Position numbers and translations under genes: made by a program. The notes beneath the pieces are model-generated. The model was not told the DNA's origin and did not search any database. It saw only the letters and a list, made by a program, of their open reading frames with translations. Shown in pieces: positions 22,971 through 33,325 of a stretch of DNA of 64,000 bases. The stretch comes from Stramonita haemastoma. Its lineage: Eukaryota; Mollusca; Gastropoda; Neogastropoda; Muricidae. The DNA is taken from the NCBI GenBank assembly GCA_030674155.1, contig CM060329.1:29629682-29693681 (forward strand), given 5' to 3'. The first letter of the stretch is position 1. Every line of letters begins with the position of its first letter.

Positions 22971-23225
22971 TATTCCAAAAATAAGGGGATAGGAATTGTC
23001 AATGAAAGTCTAGAGATCATTTTGTAAAAAATAGATATATGTGTATGTAGCAAGATACCGGGCAGAAGTTTATGATTCGTGATGGGTTTTTTCCCTTCAT
23101 ATTTTTGTTATTCATTTATTTTTAAATGGCTTACTCATCACCTACACAGATTAGCCTTTTTTGATATAAGAATGTATTCCTATTTTGTATGATTTCCAGG
23201 ATCTTTGACAGAATTTCTTGGTCAC
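22970..23225. other. Spacer between class 2 and class 3 modules
   Basis: AT-rich. Homologous to 30605-30905 and 41545-41825, but lacking the LINE 3' end present in those two. Confidence 0.65.
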
Positions 23226-23365
23226 AGGGACTTCAACACTGCAAGGATTTTGTCTTTGCCAGTGTTCACAAGACTTCTTCATTGTCACAAGGACTTTGCC
23301 AAAAGGACTTCCTCATCCCAATGACCAATGATGCCTCCATCACCAGGATTTGAAAAGCCAACTTT
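23225..23365. repeat. Short CACAAGGACTT minisatellite
   Basis: A few units of CTTCATTGTCACAAGGACTT. Confidence 0.75.
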
Positions 23366-23374
23366 TGTTGCTTC

Positions 23375-23551
23375 CCTTCAAGGTATGGTTCTGACACCTT
23401 TCCTGTTCACTCTTTCTACAAAGAACTTTCAATTTACTAGATTTGATTCCACCTGTTGTCACTGCTCTTAAATATGTTTTTGAATTGATGCTCTGAATAT
23501 TCTAAAGAAGTGGAAGAGATTTCTAATATTGGAAATGTACAGAAGAAAATT
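23375..23551 (+). mobile_element. RT-core remnant, class 3
   Basis: CTTCAAGGTATGGTTCTGACACC reads LQGMVLTPFLFTL, then FDSTC and a decayed YADD region. From 23401 onward it is tandemly duplicated. Confidence 0.7.
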
Positions 23552-23702
23552 TCCTGTTTGCTCTTTATACAAAGAACTTTCATTTTACTAGGTCTGATTC
23601 CACCTATTGTCACTGCTTGTAAACAATTTTTTGAAATGATTCTCTGAATATTCTAAACATGTGGAGGAGATTTCTAATAGTCAAAATATACAGAAGAAAA
23701 TT
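23401..23702. repeat. 151-bp tandem duplication within an RT remnant
   Basis: 23401-23551 and 23552-23702 are homologous end to end: TCCTGTT.(A/G)CTCTTT to CAGAAGAAAATT, with AGAACTTTCA.TTTACTAG and TCTGAATATTCTAAA in both. Confidence 0.88.
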
Positions 23703-23879
23703 GTGAAGATGTGTAGCAAGAAAGACTGCATGAAATCGGGATGCATTTATGTTATACTCCACAAGATTCTGTGATGATTTGTGTCTTCTTGATGTCATTT
23801 GCCTAACTCCTAAGCTGTTGCAATTTTCTCCTCTGAGATAATGATATGTTTTCATTTATTTTTGTTGACAGAATCTCAT

Positions 23880-24140
23880 CACCACAAGAAATTTCATTGT
23901 CACCTGGATTTCATTATTGCCAGGACTTCATTCTTTATCATCACCAGCACTTCAGTCTTCATCATCACCAGCACTTCAGTCTTCATCATCACCAGCACTT
24001 CAGTCTTCATCATCACCAGCACTTCAGTCTTCATCATCACCAGCACTTCAGTCTTCATCTTCACCCAAACTATTGCATCACCAGGACAACTTCATCTCCA
24101 TAACTGCAGTCTTCATCATCACCCGGACCTTAAAAGTCAA
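23880..24140 (+). repeat. 24-bp HHHQHFSL minisatellite variant
   Basis: Units carry ACCAGCACTTCAGTC in place of ACCAGGACTTCAGTC, so the repeated peptide is HHHQHFSL. Five to six units, preceded by TTGTTGACAG. Confidence 0.9.
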
Positions 24141-24153
24141 CCTTTACTTGTTC

Positions 24154-24235
24154 CCTGCAAGGTATGGTTCTGTGGCCTATGTCTTCATTCTTTATACAGT
24201 GATGTTGAATGAATTTGGGTATGGCTGGGGCAGAG
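24154..24235 (+). mobile_element. RT-core remnant, class 4
   Basis: CCTGCAAGGTATGGTTCTGTGG (LQGMVLW), then GTCTTCATTCTTTATA, corresponding to VFILY. Confidence 0.6.
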
Positions 24236-24474
24236 AAATTGAAATGAGTAGCTTGGAAACAGGACAGGAATGTTAAAGAATATGAGGCAGCCAAAAAAAT
24301 ATGGGGGTCAGCTGCATAAAATCATGATACATCAGTGTTAATGTATTATGTTGTGTTATGATTTGTTTCTTCTTTCTTGATGCTACTTTTATCGCTCTCT
24401 AATTTCTTTGCTCACTGGCTACTTTCTTTCATGAGATTGTAATGCATTCCTGTTAATTTATTTCACAGAATCCC

Positions 24475-25150
24475 ATCGTAAGAATTTTCAACATCACCTG
24501 AACTACATCATCCTCAGGACTTCATCAACATCAGGACTTCACTTCATCAACACCAGGACTTCATCACCAGGACTTCGTCAACACCAGGACTTCACTTCAA
24601 CACCAGGACTTCACTTCAACACCAAATCTTGATCAACACCAGGACTTCATCAACACCAAGACTTCACTTCATCAACACCAGGACTTCACTTCATCAACAC
24701 CAGGACTTCATCAACACCAGGACTTCATCAACACCAGGACATTATCAACACCAGGACATCACACTAGACTTCATCAACACCAGGACTTCACTTCAACACC
24801 AAGACTTCACTCATCAACACCAGGACTTCATCAACACCAGGACATCATCAACACCAAGACTTCATCAACACCAGGACTTCACTTCAACACCAAGACTTCA
24901 ACACCAAGACTTCAACACCAGGACTTTATCAACACCAGGACTTCATCAACACCAAGACTTCTTCATCACAAAGACTTCACTTCATCAACACCAGGACTTC
25001 AACACCAGGACTTTACTTCATCAACACCTGGACGTCATCAACACCAGGACTTCACTTCATCAACACCAGAACTTCAACAACACCAGGACTTCATCACTGC
25101 CTGAACTACATCTTTTTCAGGACTTCAACAACACCAAGACGTTAGAAGTC
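24475..25150. repeat. CATCAACACCAGGACTT minisatellite with CACTTCATCAAC variants
   Basis: 17-23-base units. Its last ~200 bases form part of the direct repeat flanking the LINE insertion. Confidence 0.92.
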
Positions 25151-25280
25151 AACTTTTACTGGTTCCCTGTAAGGCATGGTTCTGTTACCTATTTTATTCT
25201 CTCTTTTTTTTGCAAACACTTTAGACTGTACTGGATAGCTATTTATATCAATCAAACATGGAGAGACAGCCAGAGGGATG
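24956..25280. repeat. Left copy of 325-bp direct repeat flanking a LINE
   Basis: Starts GACTTCTTCATCACAAAGAC and ends GACAGCCAGAGGGATG at the LINE 5' end. The right copy at 26353-26720 starts and ends with the same sequences, and differs mainly in minisatellite unit number. Confidence 0.88.
25165..25260 (+). mobile_element. RT-core remnant, class 5, joined to module M9
   Basis: CCTGTAAGGCATGGTTCTG, then ACCTATTTTATTCTCT (a stop replaces the Q codon; MVLLPILFSL). At GACTGTACTGGATAG the sequence passes directly into M9 (TATTTATATCAAT) instead of the (CT)n seen in other class 5 copies. Confidence 0.65.
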
Positions 25281-25979
25281 ACGGGTTTAAGTCGGAGGAG
25301 GGGGTGGCCTGCACCGCCTATTGTCCCACCATCAAGGAGTCGGCGCTTTTGGAGCACCTGCCTTCGGATGCTTCAGTATACACGGCCGAACTGAGCACTC
25401 TCGTCTTGTCTCTGCAACTGATCCGGCGATCGGGAAGGAAAGACTTCTTGGTCTGTATGGACTCGCTCTCTGCTCTGGAGGCTATCGCTTGCAGGAACGT
25501 AAACCACCCTAAGCTTCAGGAGTTCTACGAGCTGTATACTTCCTTGAGACGAGACGGGTGTGATGTGGTTTTGGTGTGGGATTCGGGGCAACGAAACGGT
25601 TGACCGACTGGCCAGGCGTGCCACAGAGCAGGAGGTTTCCGGGTCCACGGTGCCGTTCACAGATCTGAAACCTAGGAGCGAGCAATACGTGCACTCCCTC
25701 TGGCAGAGGAGTGGAACGCTCAGACAGACAACAAACTTTTTTGGATCCGTCCCGACCTGAAAGAGGATTTCCCTCTGGGTGTCAAAAACCAAAGGGAGGT
25801 GACAGTGCTCACCAGGATACATACGGGTCATTCTCACATCACTCACATTCACTTGCTGAAAGGCAAGGGAACCCCGTGGTGCGTGACTTGTGACGTGCGG
25901 GTAACCATCAGGCATCTGCTCCTGGAGTGTCAGGATGTTCAGGATATTAGGCACAAGCATTTTACCGCGGACTCCCTAT
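25280..25979 (+). pseudogene. LINE ORF2 C-terminal fragment: RNase H and zinc knuckle, frameshifted
   Basis: RNase H hydrolyses the RNA strand of RNA-DNA hybrids during retrotransposition. All four acidic positions are visible: Asp 25280-25282 (DGFKSEEG), Glu 25388-25390 (TAELSTL), Asp 25460-25462 (MDSLSALEAI) and Asp 25602-25604 (GNETVDRLAR). The VPGHxG segment that normally precedes GNE is missing, and the frame shifts at about 25577-25583. A second shift occurs near 25710. A third frame then gives a C-X2-C-X7-H-X4-C knuckle (25880-25930: WCVTCD, RHLLLEC). The TAG at 25979-25981 is premature: the same frame continues to an RESGFFRLI terminus and TGA at 26054. The copy is dead. Confidence 0.9.
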
Positions 25980-26352
25980 AGATCCTCTTTCGGGATGTTC
26001 CACCAGACACTATTTTTAACTTCCTGAGAGAATCGGGCTTTTTCCGTCTGATATGAGCGAAAGTGGTATGGTTGTTCTCTAAGGACAAGGTTGTTTTAAG
26101 GAATCTGGTTTTGGTTTTATCTCGTTTAAAGTGTGATCGATGTGGGTTTTCCCACGACGCGGTGGCTGTCCTGGAATGACCCTTATGGTTGGCCGGGGCG
26201 TCGATACAAGCAAGGACAGTTGAGTTGGTTTTGTACTTCGTTTTAAACTGTACATAGTTGCACACTTTTAATATGAGTTTTAAAATGTGACGAGGTGACA
26301 GCCCTGATATGACCTAAGTGGTCAGCGGGGCTATAAACAACATAATTGAATT
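25280..26352 (+). mobile_element. 5'-truncated LINE (RNase H + zinc knuckle + 3' UTR)
   Basis: The C-terminal part of a non-LTR retrotransposon ORF2 is followed by about 300 bases of 3' UTR ending GGGGCTATAAACAACATAAT and TTGAATTGA-type tail units. RNase H presence points to an I-type or related clade (family knowledge; I elements of this kind are known in snails). It is 5'-truncated inside the first catalytic Asp motif, and the GAC codon at 25280-25282 spans the junction. It is more GC-rich than its surroundings. Confidence 0.9.
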
Positions 26353-26720
26353 GACTTCTTCATCACAAAGACTTCACTTCATCAACACCAGGACTTCAAC
26401 ACCAGGACTTCATCAACACCAAGACTTCCATCAACACTAGGACTTCAACACCAGGACTTCATCAACACCAAGACTTCCCTTCATCAACACTAGGACTTCA
26501 TCAACACCAGAACTTCAACAACACCAGGACTTCATCACTGCCTGAACTACATCTTTTTCAGGACTTCAACACCACCAAGACGTTAGAAGTCAACTTTTAC
26601 TGGTTCCCTGTAAGGCATGGTTCTGTTACCTATTTTATTCTTTTTTTTTTTGCAAACACTTTAGACTGTACTGGATAGCTATTTATATCAATCAAACATG
26701 GAGAGATAGCCAGAGGGATG
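26353..26720. repeat. Right copy of direct repeat flanking the LINE (368 bp)
   Basis: Same start and end as 24956-25280, including minisatellite and class 5 RT remnant (26605-26685). It is 43 bases longer owing to extra minisatellite units. Confidence 0.88.
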
Positions 26721-27170
26721 CCTGCATGTATGGAATCAGTAGAGGGTCAGGGATGGGGAAAGCTTAGTGAAAGGGGTGTTCAGGAAGACGTAGGTTGTTA
26801 TTCAGGTCAGTGGGAATGTGGCAAAGAAGGGAGGTGTGTGTATGCATGTGTGTGTGTACATAGGGAATATTTTTTGCTGCAAGCACATCTGTGCTTTGGT
26901 GTTATTATTACAGATTGTCATGGATATGTTGCCACAACACGTTTGAAGCAACACTCTTGGTCATGTTGTAAAACCAGCACCACAGTGGCATTTCTGATGC
27001 TCGTGCCTCTTCAAAACAGAATGTTCCTGTCTTAATTGATGGAATTTTAGTTTGTATGGATTTTGTGTTACGTTTTTTAATCGTGTTGTTTGGTACATCA
27101 CTCTGTTTGATTTTGTTTCTTTTTTGAATGTTTATTTGGGTGACATGTATTTTGGATGTCATAAAATTAA
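26720..27170. other. Module M9 (third round of unit 1)
   Basis: GTAGAGGGTCAGGGATGGGG to GGTGACATGTATTTTGGATG, as in 14130-14690. The plus frame 26718-27035 has no homologue I recognise. Confidence 0.75.
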
Positions 27171-28460
27171 AATAGAAAAAGTGGGGAAAAGAGGAGGATG
27201 GAGGACCCACCGAAAAAAGGGGGAAAAGAAAAGGTGGTTGGAGGCCCCAGAAATGAAAAGTTTATTTTTCAAAAAAAACCCAAAAAAACAAGAAAAAATG
27301 TGGTGGGAAAAAAAAGGAGGGTGGAGAACCCACCAAAAATGGGGAAAAGAAAAGGTGGTTTAGTTAAAGTCTGTCCTGAGCCTAAGGCTCATCAGGCCGG
27401 TGCTTATCCCGGTTTCTGTGGCGTTAAGCGACTGAGAGTCATAGACTCCCCCTGGATAGGACGCCAGTCTATCGCAGGGTTAACCCCAACACAAGTTGGT
27501 ACCCTTTTACACCTGGGTGGGTGAGAAAATAGCCGTAAAGTGCCTTTTCCAAGGCACACACCATAGCCGAAAGCTGGGATCGAACCCGCAACCTTTAGAT
27601 TACGAGTCCAACGCCCTAACCACTAGACTACAGCGGCGGCTTAAAGGTGGTTGGAGGCCCTAAAACTAAGAAAAAGGTTATTAAAAAAATAAAAAGAAGA
27701 AAGGAAAAAAAATTTTTTTTTTTTAATGGGGAAAAGAAAAGGTGGTTGGGGGCCCCAAATATAAAAAGAGAAAAAAGAATTTTTTTTTTTTAATGGGGAA
27801 AAGAAAAGGTGGTTGGAGGCCCCAAACATAAAAAGAGAAAAAAGAAGAAGAAATTTTTTTTTTTTTAATGGGGAAAAGAAAAGGAGGCTGGGGGGCCCAA
27901 ACATAAAAAGAGAAAAAAGAAGAAATTTTATTTTAAAAATGGGGAAAAGAAAAGGTGGTAGGAAGCCCCAAACATAAGGAAAAAAACAATTTTTTTTTTA
28001 ATGGGGAAAAGAAAAGGTGGTTGGAGGCCCCAAACATAAAAAGAGAAAAAGAAATTTTATTTTTAAAAATGGGGAAAAGAAAAGTGGTAGGAGGCCCCAA
28101 ACATAAGGAAAAAACCCAAACTTTTTTTTTTAATGGGGAAAAGAAAAAGTGGTTGGAGGCCCCAAACAAAAAGAAGAAGAAGAAAAAAAATTTTAATGGG
28201 GAAAAGAAAAGGTGGTTGGAGGCCCAAACATAAAAAGAGAAAAGAAATTTTATTTTTAAAATGGGGAAAAGAAAAGGTGGTTGGAGGCCCCAAACATATA
28301 AAAAGAAAAAAGAACAACAACAACAAAAGTTTTAAATGGGGAAAAGAAAAGGTGGTTGGAGGCCCCTAGACATAAAAAGAGAAAAGAAAACAAACAAAAA
28401 GGGGGGGGGGGGGGGGGATTTTAAAAAAAAAAAAAGTTAAGAGAAACACCCAAAAAAAAG
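27171..28460. repeat. Polypurine satellite split by a SINE
   Basis: Units at 27171-27360 and 27643-28460 are the two halves of one block. The interruption is the SINE at 27361-27642. Confidence 0.95.
27361..27642 (-). mobile_element. S3 SINE, full-length, with exact target-site duplication
   Basis: On the minus strand it starts GCCGCCGCTG and has a textbook A box (TAGTCTAGTGG) and B box (GGTTCGATCCC), then a body and the end GACAGACTTTAACTA. The 10-base AAAGGTGGTT is present on both sides (27351-27360 and 27643-27652). A central segment (GGTACCCTTTTACACCTGGG on plus) is shared with the S4 SINE, which suggests one of the deeply conserved SINE core domains known from metazoans. Young relative to the array it interrupts. 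Confidence 0.92.
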
Positions 28461-28660
28461 TTGATCTCTAAGGGTTTCAATTGCCATTGCACATTTTACA
28501 CTGAGTTTGAATTTTGTTTTTCAAATAATAAAAGCTGTTCAATGGCCCATTGAAAAAAAATCATGGTCTTAAGATGACAGTTTAGTTTGTATTTCTGGCT
28601 AATAATCTGTGTTTTGATCCATTACTGATAAATGTTACATCTGCTGAGAAATTTAGGTCT
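28460..28660. other. Spacer after polypurine array
   Basis: Same module as 16335-16520, with GATAAAAGCTGTTCAA-like and CATCTGCTGAGAAATTTAGG sequences. Confidence 0.75.
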
Positions 28661-28664
28661 TCAT

Positions 28665-29580
28665 TGTTGCAAGGACTTCATCGTTCCATGGACTTTTTGC
28701 TGTCGCAGACTTTTTACTTGCATGCAAGGACTTGTTCATCACTGTGAGGACTTATCTCAGCAAGGACTTTTTCATTGCCACAAGGAAAGGACTTGGAAAA
28801 GATTACTTGGTCACTACAAGGACTTGTTTATCTCAGCAAGGACTTTTTCATTGCCACAAGGAAAGGACTTTTTGATCAGGGAAAAGATTACTTGGTCACT
28901 GCAAGGACTTGTTTATCTCAGCAAGGACTTTTTCATTGCCACAAGGAAAGGACTTTTTGATCAGGGAAAAGATTACTTGGTCACTGCAAGGACTTGTTCA
29001 TTGCTCCTAGGACTTGTTCATGGCTGCAAGGGTTTCATCACTGCAAAGATGTCTTCTTTTTGCCAGAACTACTAGATCACTGCAAGGACTTTTTCATCAC
29101 TGCAAGGACTTCTTCATCTCTGCAAGGACTTCTTTGTTGCTGCAAGGATTTGTTCATAGCTAAAGGAGTACTTCATCTCTGCAAGGACTTGTTCATAGCT
29201 AAAGGGACTGCTTCATCTCTGCAAGGACTTGTTCATAGCTAAAGGGATACTCATCTCTGCAAGGGCTTGTTCATAGCTAAAGGGATTACTTCATCACTGC
29301 AAGGCTTGTTCATAGCAAAGGATTACTTCATTCTGCAAAGACTTCATCACTGAAGAATTTCATCACCACAAAGACATCCTCATCACTTCAAGGACATCTT
29401 TATGCAAGGACTTTTTCATTGCTGCAAGAAGCTCATCACTGCAAGGACTTTTTCATCACCACAAAAACATCTTCATCACTTGGACTTCTTCATTGCTAGG
29501 CATCTTCATTGCAAAAGACTTTTTCATTGCTGCAAGAAGCTCATCACTGCAAGACTTCTTATTGCCGGACTTCAAAGTCA
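28665..29580. repeat. CTGCAAGGACTT minisatellite
   Basis: Includes a longer ~90-base superunit (GGACTTGTTTATCTCAGC, GACTTTTTCATTGCCACAAG, CAGGGAAAAGATTACTTGG) present three times near 28740-29000, then TTCATAGCTAAAGGGA-containing units. Confidence 0.92.
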
Positions 29581-29589
29581 ACATTCATC

Positions 29590-29715
29590 GGTTCCCTCTA
29601 AGGTATGGTTCTGCCACATGTGCTCTTCATTCTGTATAAAAATGATTTTAATTGCATTGGATTTGATTCCACCCTGTTGATAAAGTGCCCTGGTGACACT
29701 GCTGTTGAATATTTC
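29590..29715 (+). mobile_element. RT-core remnant, class 1
   Basis: TCTAAGGTATGGTTCTGCC, TCTGTATAAAAATGATTTTA, then CTGTTGATAAAGTGCCCTGG and GACACTGCTG. Same reading as 21964-22080. Confidence 0.72.
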
Positions 29716-29789
29716 TGAAATTGGAGGTGTGTATATTACAAGCAAGTCGAGTTCTCTATGAATAGAAATGTTTGAAATTTTTTTCTTTG

Positions 29790-30010
29790 GCTATAGCTGT
29801 CAGGTTTACCAATAATGAGATTTTTGCGTTTACTCCTTTTCCCCCATGATTAAGGTAGCTGCATTCAGACATGGGGAATACTGTTAAGAATTAAATCAAC
29901 CAATTTTGTCAGGACAAACTGGGAAGAAAGGGCAAGCTGGGAATTCAACCCAGAACCTGTTTACTTGTTACGCAGCCACTGTGAACATCTAAATCATCCT
30001 GCCACCCTCT
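29790..30010 (-). mobile_element. S2 repeat
   Basis: Orthologue of 16990 and 22155. Confidence 0.7.
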
Positions 30011-30249
30011 TAAAATTTCTGACTAAAAATTGATGTAAATTTATAGCAAAAATATCAGCTGCATGAAGTCATGACGCATTATTTTTATTCTGTGCTATGT
30101 ATTTTGATGATTTGATTTTCCCTTTTAAAAAAAAAAAAAAAAAAAAGATTTTTCACAAAAATGTGTCTTGCTTGTGAGGTACTCCACTTTCTCTTGAGAT
30201 AATACTATATTCCTTTTTGTGTCTTTGACAGAAACTCTGCCCAAACGCT

Positions 30250-30470
30250 TCACCATTGCCTGAATCTGATCATCACCAGGACTTCAGTCTTCATCATACC
30301 AGGATTTCAGTCTTCATCATTACCAGGATTTCAGTCTTCATCATCACCAGGACTTCAGTATTCATCATCACCAGCACTTCAGTCTCATAACACAGGACTT
30401 CAGTATCATCATCACCAGCACTTCAGTCTTCATCACACCGCACTTAAGTTATCATCATCACAAGGACTTT
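30250..30470 (+). repeat. 24-bp HHHQDFSL minisatellite, decayed
   Basis: About eight units with several one- and two-base deletions, so the frame is lost. Confidence 0.88.
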
Positions 30471-30489
30471 AAATTTAACTTAGTTGCTC

Positions 30490-30610
30490 TCTGTCAGGTA
30501 TGGTTCTGTCATCTATTGCTTTCATTTGTTATACAGTATAAATGATACTGGATCTGAGAGCACTTTGTGATAAAGTTCTGATAATACTACTCTTTGAGAT
30601 TTTTTAGATT
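30490..30610 (+). mobile_element. RT-core remnant, class 2
   Basis: CTGTCAGGTATGGTTCTGTC, GTTATACAGTATAAATGATAC and GTGATAAAGTTCTGATAATAC. Nearly identical to 41430-41545. Confidence 0.68.
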
Positions 30611-30794
30611 AACATTTTATATGTCCTAAAGTGTGTGTATATGGATTTAGATATCAGAATTTTGTAAATAATATGTAATACTGTGATCTGTCATGATTGC
30701 TTTCTTGATTTTTTTTTATTCATTTATTTTGAAATGGCCGACTCATGACCAGCACAGATTTTGTTAGGGTTTTTTAAATTTATTTTAGAAAATA

Positions 30795-30885
30795 GTGTAT
30801 TATGCTTTGATTTGTGTATTCCATAAGATTCAGCGCTATATAAATCCCATATATTATTATTATATTATTGTTATTATCAGTATTC
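30795..30885 (+). mobile_element. LINE 3' end with (ATT)n tail
   Basis: GCTTTGATTTGTGTATTCC, GATTCAGCGCTATATAAATC, then ATTATTATT units. This AGCGC-TATATAA-CC-(ATT)n layout is a common LINE 3' terminus in invertebrates (family knowledge). An orthologous copy is at 41745-41815 and an independent one at 58975-59040. Confidence 0.75.
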
Positions 30886-30939
30886 CTTTTTGTACAATTG
30901 CCAGGATCTTCACCAAATTTTTTTTTTTATTGCAGGGAC

Positions 30940-31385
30940 TTCTTTACCACACAGGATTTGTTTTCACCAGTACAACTTCACAAGACTTCTTCACTGCCAC
31001 AAGGACTTTTTCTTCAGTACAACTTCACAAGACTTATTCACCGCCCAAGACTGTTTTCACCAGTACAACTTCACAAGACTTATTCACCGCCACAAGGACT
31101 TTGTTTTCATCAGTACAACTTCACAAGACTTTTCACCGCCACAAGGACTTTGTTTTCACCAGTACAACTTTACAAGACTTGTTCACTGCCACAAGGACTT
31201 TGTTTTCACCAGTACAACTTCACAAGACTTGTTCACTGCCACAAGGACTTTGTTTTCACCAGTACAACTTTACAGACTTGTTCACTGCACAAGGCTTTGT
31301 TTTCACAGTACAACTTCACAAGACTTTTTCACTGCCACAAGGACTTCCTCTTCTCTATGACGCCTTCATCATCCTGCCTTGAAAA
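30940..31385. repeat. ~50-bp minisatellite (ACCAGTACAACTTCACAAGAC)
   Basis: About eight units combining CAGTACAACTTCACAAGAC with CTGCCACAAGGACTTTG. The period is not a multiple of three; three overlapping plus frames stay open by lack of stop-prone words. Confidence 0.92.
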
Positions 31386-31399
31386 GCCAACTGTGATTG

Positions 31400-31480
31400 C
31401 TTCCTTTCAGTGTATGGTATTGACACCTTTCCTTTCATTGTACTAGATCTGATACACTTTGATTCAGTACCTGAGAATGC
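31400..31480 (+). mobile_element. RT-core remnant, class 3
   Basis: TTTCAGTGTATGGTATTGACACC. It is weak and best recognised by similarity to 41992-42060. Confidence 0.55.
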
Positions 31481-31764
31481 TTCTCTGAGTTTTCTTTTTA
31501 TTTTTTTTTAATTGATGCTCTGACTACTGTAAACAAAGTGAAGAGATTTCTATAAGTAGAAATATAGGGATGAAAATTATGTAGCATGAAAGTACTGCAT
31601 GAAATCAGGATGCATTTAAATATACTATGCAAGATTCTGTGATGATTTGTTTGTTCTTGATGTAGTTTTATGTATTTCTTTATCATTGTCTCGCTCATGA
31701 GCTGCTCCAGTTCTCTCTTTTGAGATAATAATGCATTCTTATGTGTTTCGTTTTTTGACAGAAT

Positions 31765-32180
31765 CTTGTCATTGCAAGAACTTTCTTCATCACCTGGATT
31801 TCATCATCGTCTGGACTTCAACAAGTCCAGGACTTCAACAAGTCCAGGACCTAAGTCTTCATCATCACCAGGACTTCAGTCTTCATCATCATTTCAGTCT
31901 TTCTCACAGATCAGTCTTCATCATCACCAGGACTTCAGTCTTCATCATCGCCAGGACTTCAGTCTTCATCATCACCAGGACTTCAGTCTTCATCATCACC
32001 AGGACTTCAGTCTTCATCAACAGCACAACTGCATAACACCACGACTTTATCAACACCACGACTTCATCAACACCACTGACTTCATCAACACTACGACTTC
32101 ATCAACACCACGACTTCATCATCACCATGTTTTCATCATTGCCTGAACTACATGACCCTCAGGACATCAACAACACCAGG
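31765..32180 (+). repeat. HHHQDFSL and CATCAACACCACGACTT minisatellites
   Basis: 24-base units to about 32020, then 17-base units with CCACGACTT in place of CCAGGACTT. Confidence 0.9.
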
Positions 32181-32204
32181 ACGTCAGAAGTCAACTTTTA
32201 CTTG

Positions 32205-32276
32205 TTCCCTGCAAGGCATGGTTCCGATACCTTTTTATTCTTTTTTTTTTCCAAACAGTTAAGACTGTACTGGATT

Positions 32277-32277
<1 letters not shown>
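32205..32277 (+). mobile_element. RT-core remnant, class 5
   Basis: CCTGCAAGGCATGGTTCCG and TTTTATTC, then TTAAGACTGTACTGGAT before (CT)n. Confidence 0.58.

Positions 32278-32363
<86 letters not shown>
32278..32363. repeat. (CT)n microsatellite inside RT module
   Basis: Lies at the same position, directly after GACTGTACTGGAT, as the tract at 42986-43074; related tracts are at 10780 and 51150. Confidence 0.95.
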
Positions 32364-32367
<4 letters not shown>

Positions 32368-33005
32368 TCCCTTACAGTGTAGGGTGTTTAGTGCCTGGTC
32401 TTCTGTGCTTGTAATTTTGAAGGTGGTCTGCCTGCTGGCTTCAGTCAACGCATTCTGAATTTAGGACAACTCCTTTTTTATATATTTTTTATTTGCTGGT
32501 ATGTTCATGTTTCCGTAACCCACCAAACATTGACATGAATTATGGGATCTTTAAATTTCAAATTTGATCTCTGCATGCATATGTACATGAAGGGAATACA
32601 GACACCAGCATGTCTGCACTTGAAGTTAACCTGGAAGATTGTTAAAAAGAGAAACCAACACCCACCCCTCCTCACACCCCCTTAATTTATTGGACTTGGT
32701 CTTCAAGATTTGAATTCAGGACTTCTTTGGCCCACACAATTGAAGTCAGATGGTCTTCACCGCTCAGTTACTACGTCCATCATGGATCTGATACCACACT
32801 GTTGATAAAGTTTTTTGATGTCACTGCTCTTGGAGATCTGTAACATTCACATTTTGTGTATTTTAAACAAGTTGGAGGGATTTCTTTTTGGATGATTTTG
32901 TTTTTTTCAAGAATATTTTTGTTTGTTTATAAGATCTTGAATAAACTTGCTTATCTCCTACACAGAGGTATATGTTTTGAGATAATCATGTCTTTCTGTT
33001 TGCAT
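32364..33005. other. Spacer between class 5 and class 6 modules
   Basis: Homologous to 43437-44075, and in shortened form to 51237-51440. Landmarks: GTTTAGTGCCTGGTCTTC, GGTGGTCTGCCTGCTGGCTTC, CATGAATTATGGGATC, GTCCATCATGGATCTGATAC. The last parts (CTGTTGATAAAG...GTCACTGCTC) again resemble the decayed YADD region. Confidence 0.65.
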
Positions 33006-33009
33006 GTTG

Positions 33010-33325
33010 GCCAGGTTTTCATCTCCACCAGAACTTTTTTATGGCAAGGACTTCTTCATCACTGCAAGGACTTCTTCATCACTGCAAGGACTTCATCGCT
33101 GCCAGGACATCTCCATCACTGCAAGGACTTCTTCATCACCACAAGGACTTCTTCATCACCACAAGGACTTCTTCATCACCACAAGGACTTCTTCATCACC
33201 ACAAGGACTTCTTCATCACTGCAAGGACAACTTCATCACTGCAAGGACTTCTCATCACTGCAGGACTTCTTCATCACTGCAAGGACTTGTACATCCCAAG
33301 GACACCTTCATTGCCAGGACTTCAA
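33010..33325 (+). repeat. 20-bp minisatellite (CACTGCAAGGACTTCTTCAT)
   Basis: About 14 units, some with CACCACAAGGACTT. One frame (33041-33445) passes from the array (SSLQGLLHH) into the RT remnant without a stop. Confidence 0.92.

Noticed and set aside
25280..26352. Host RNase H gene
   Set aside because: RNase H is fused to a LINE-type zinc knuckle and a LINE 3' tail, with frameshifts, so it is a retrotransposon remnant.
26718..27035. Frame sharing KQHSW with 48081-48353
   Set aside because: Shared because M9 DNA is duplicated; stops and frames differ between the five M9 copies.
27361..27642. Genuine tRNA gene in the S3 or S1 heads
   Set aside because: A and B boxes are present, but acceptor stem pairing and a cloverleaf are not supported, and each head continues into a SINE body repeated elsewhere.
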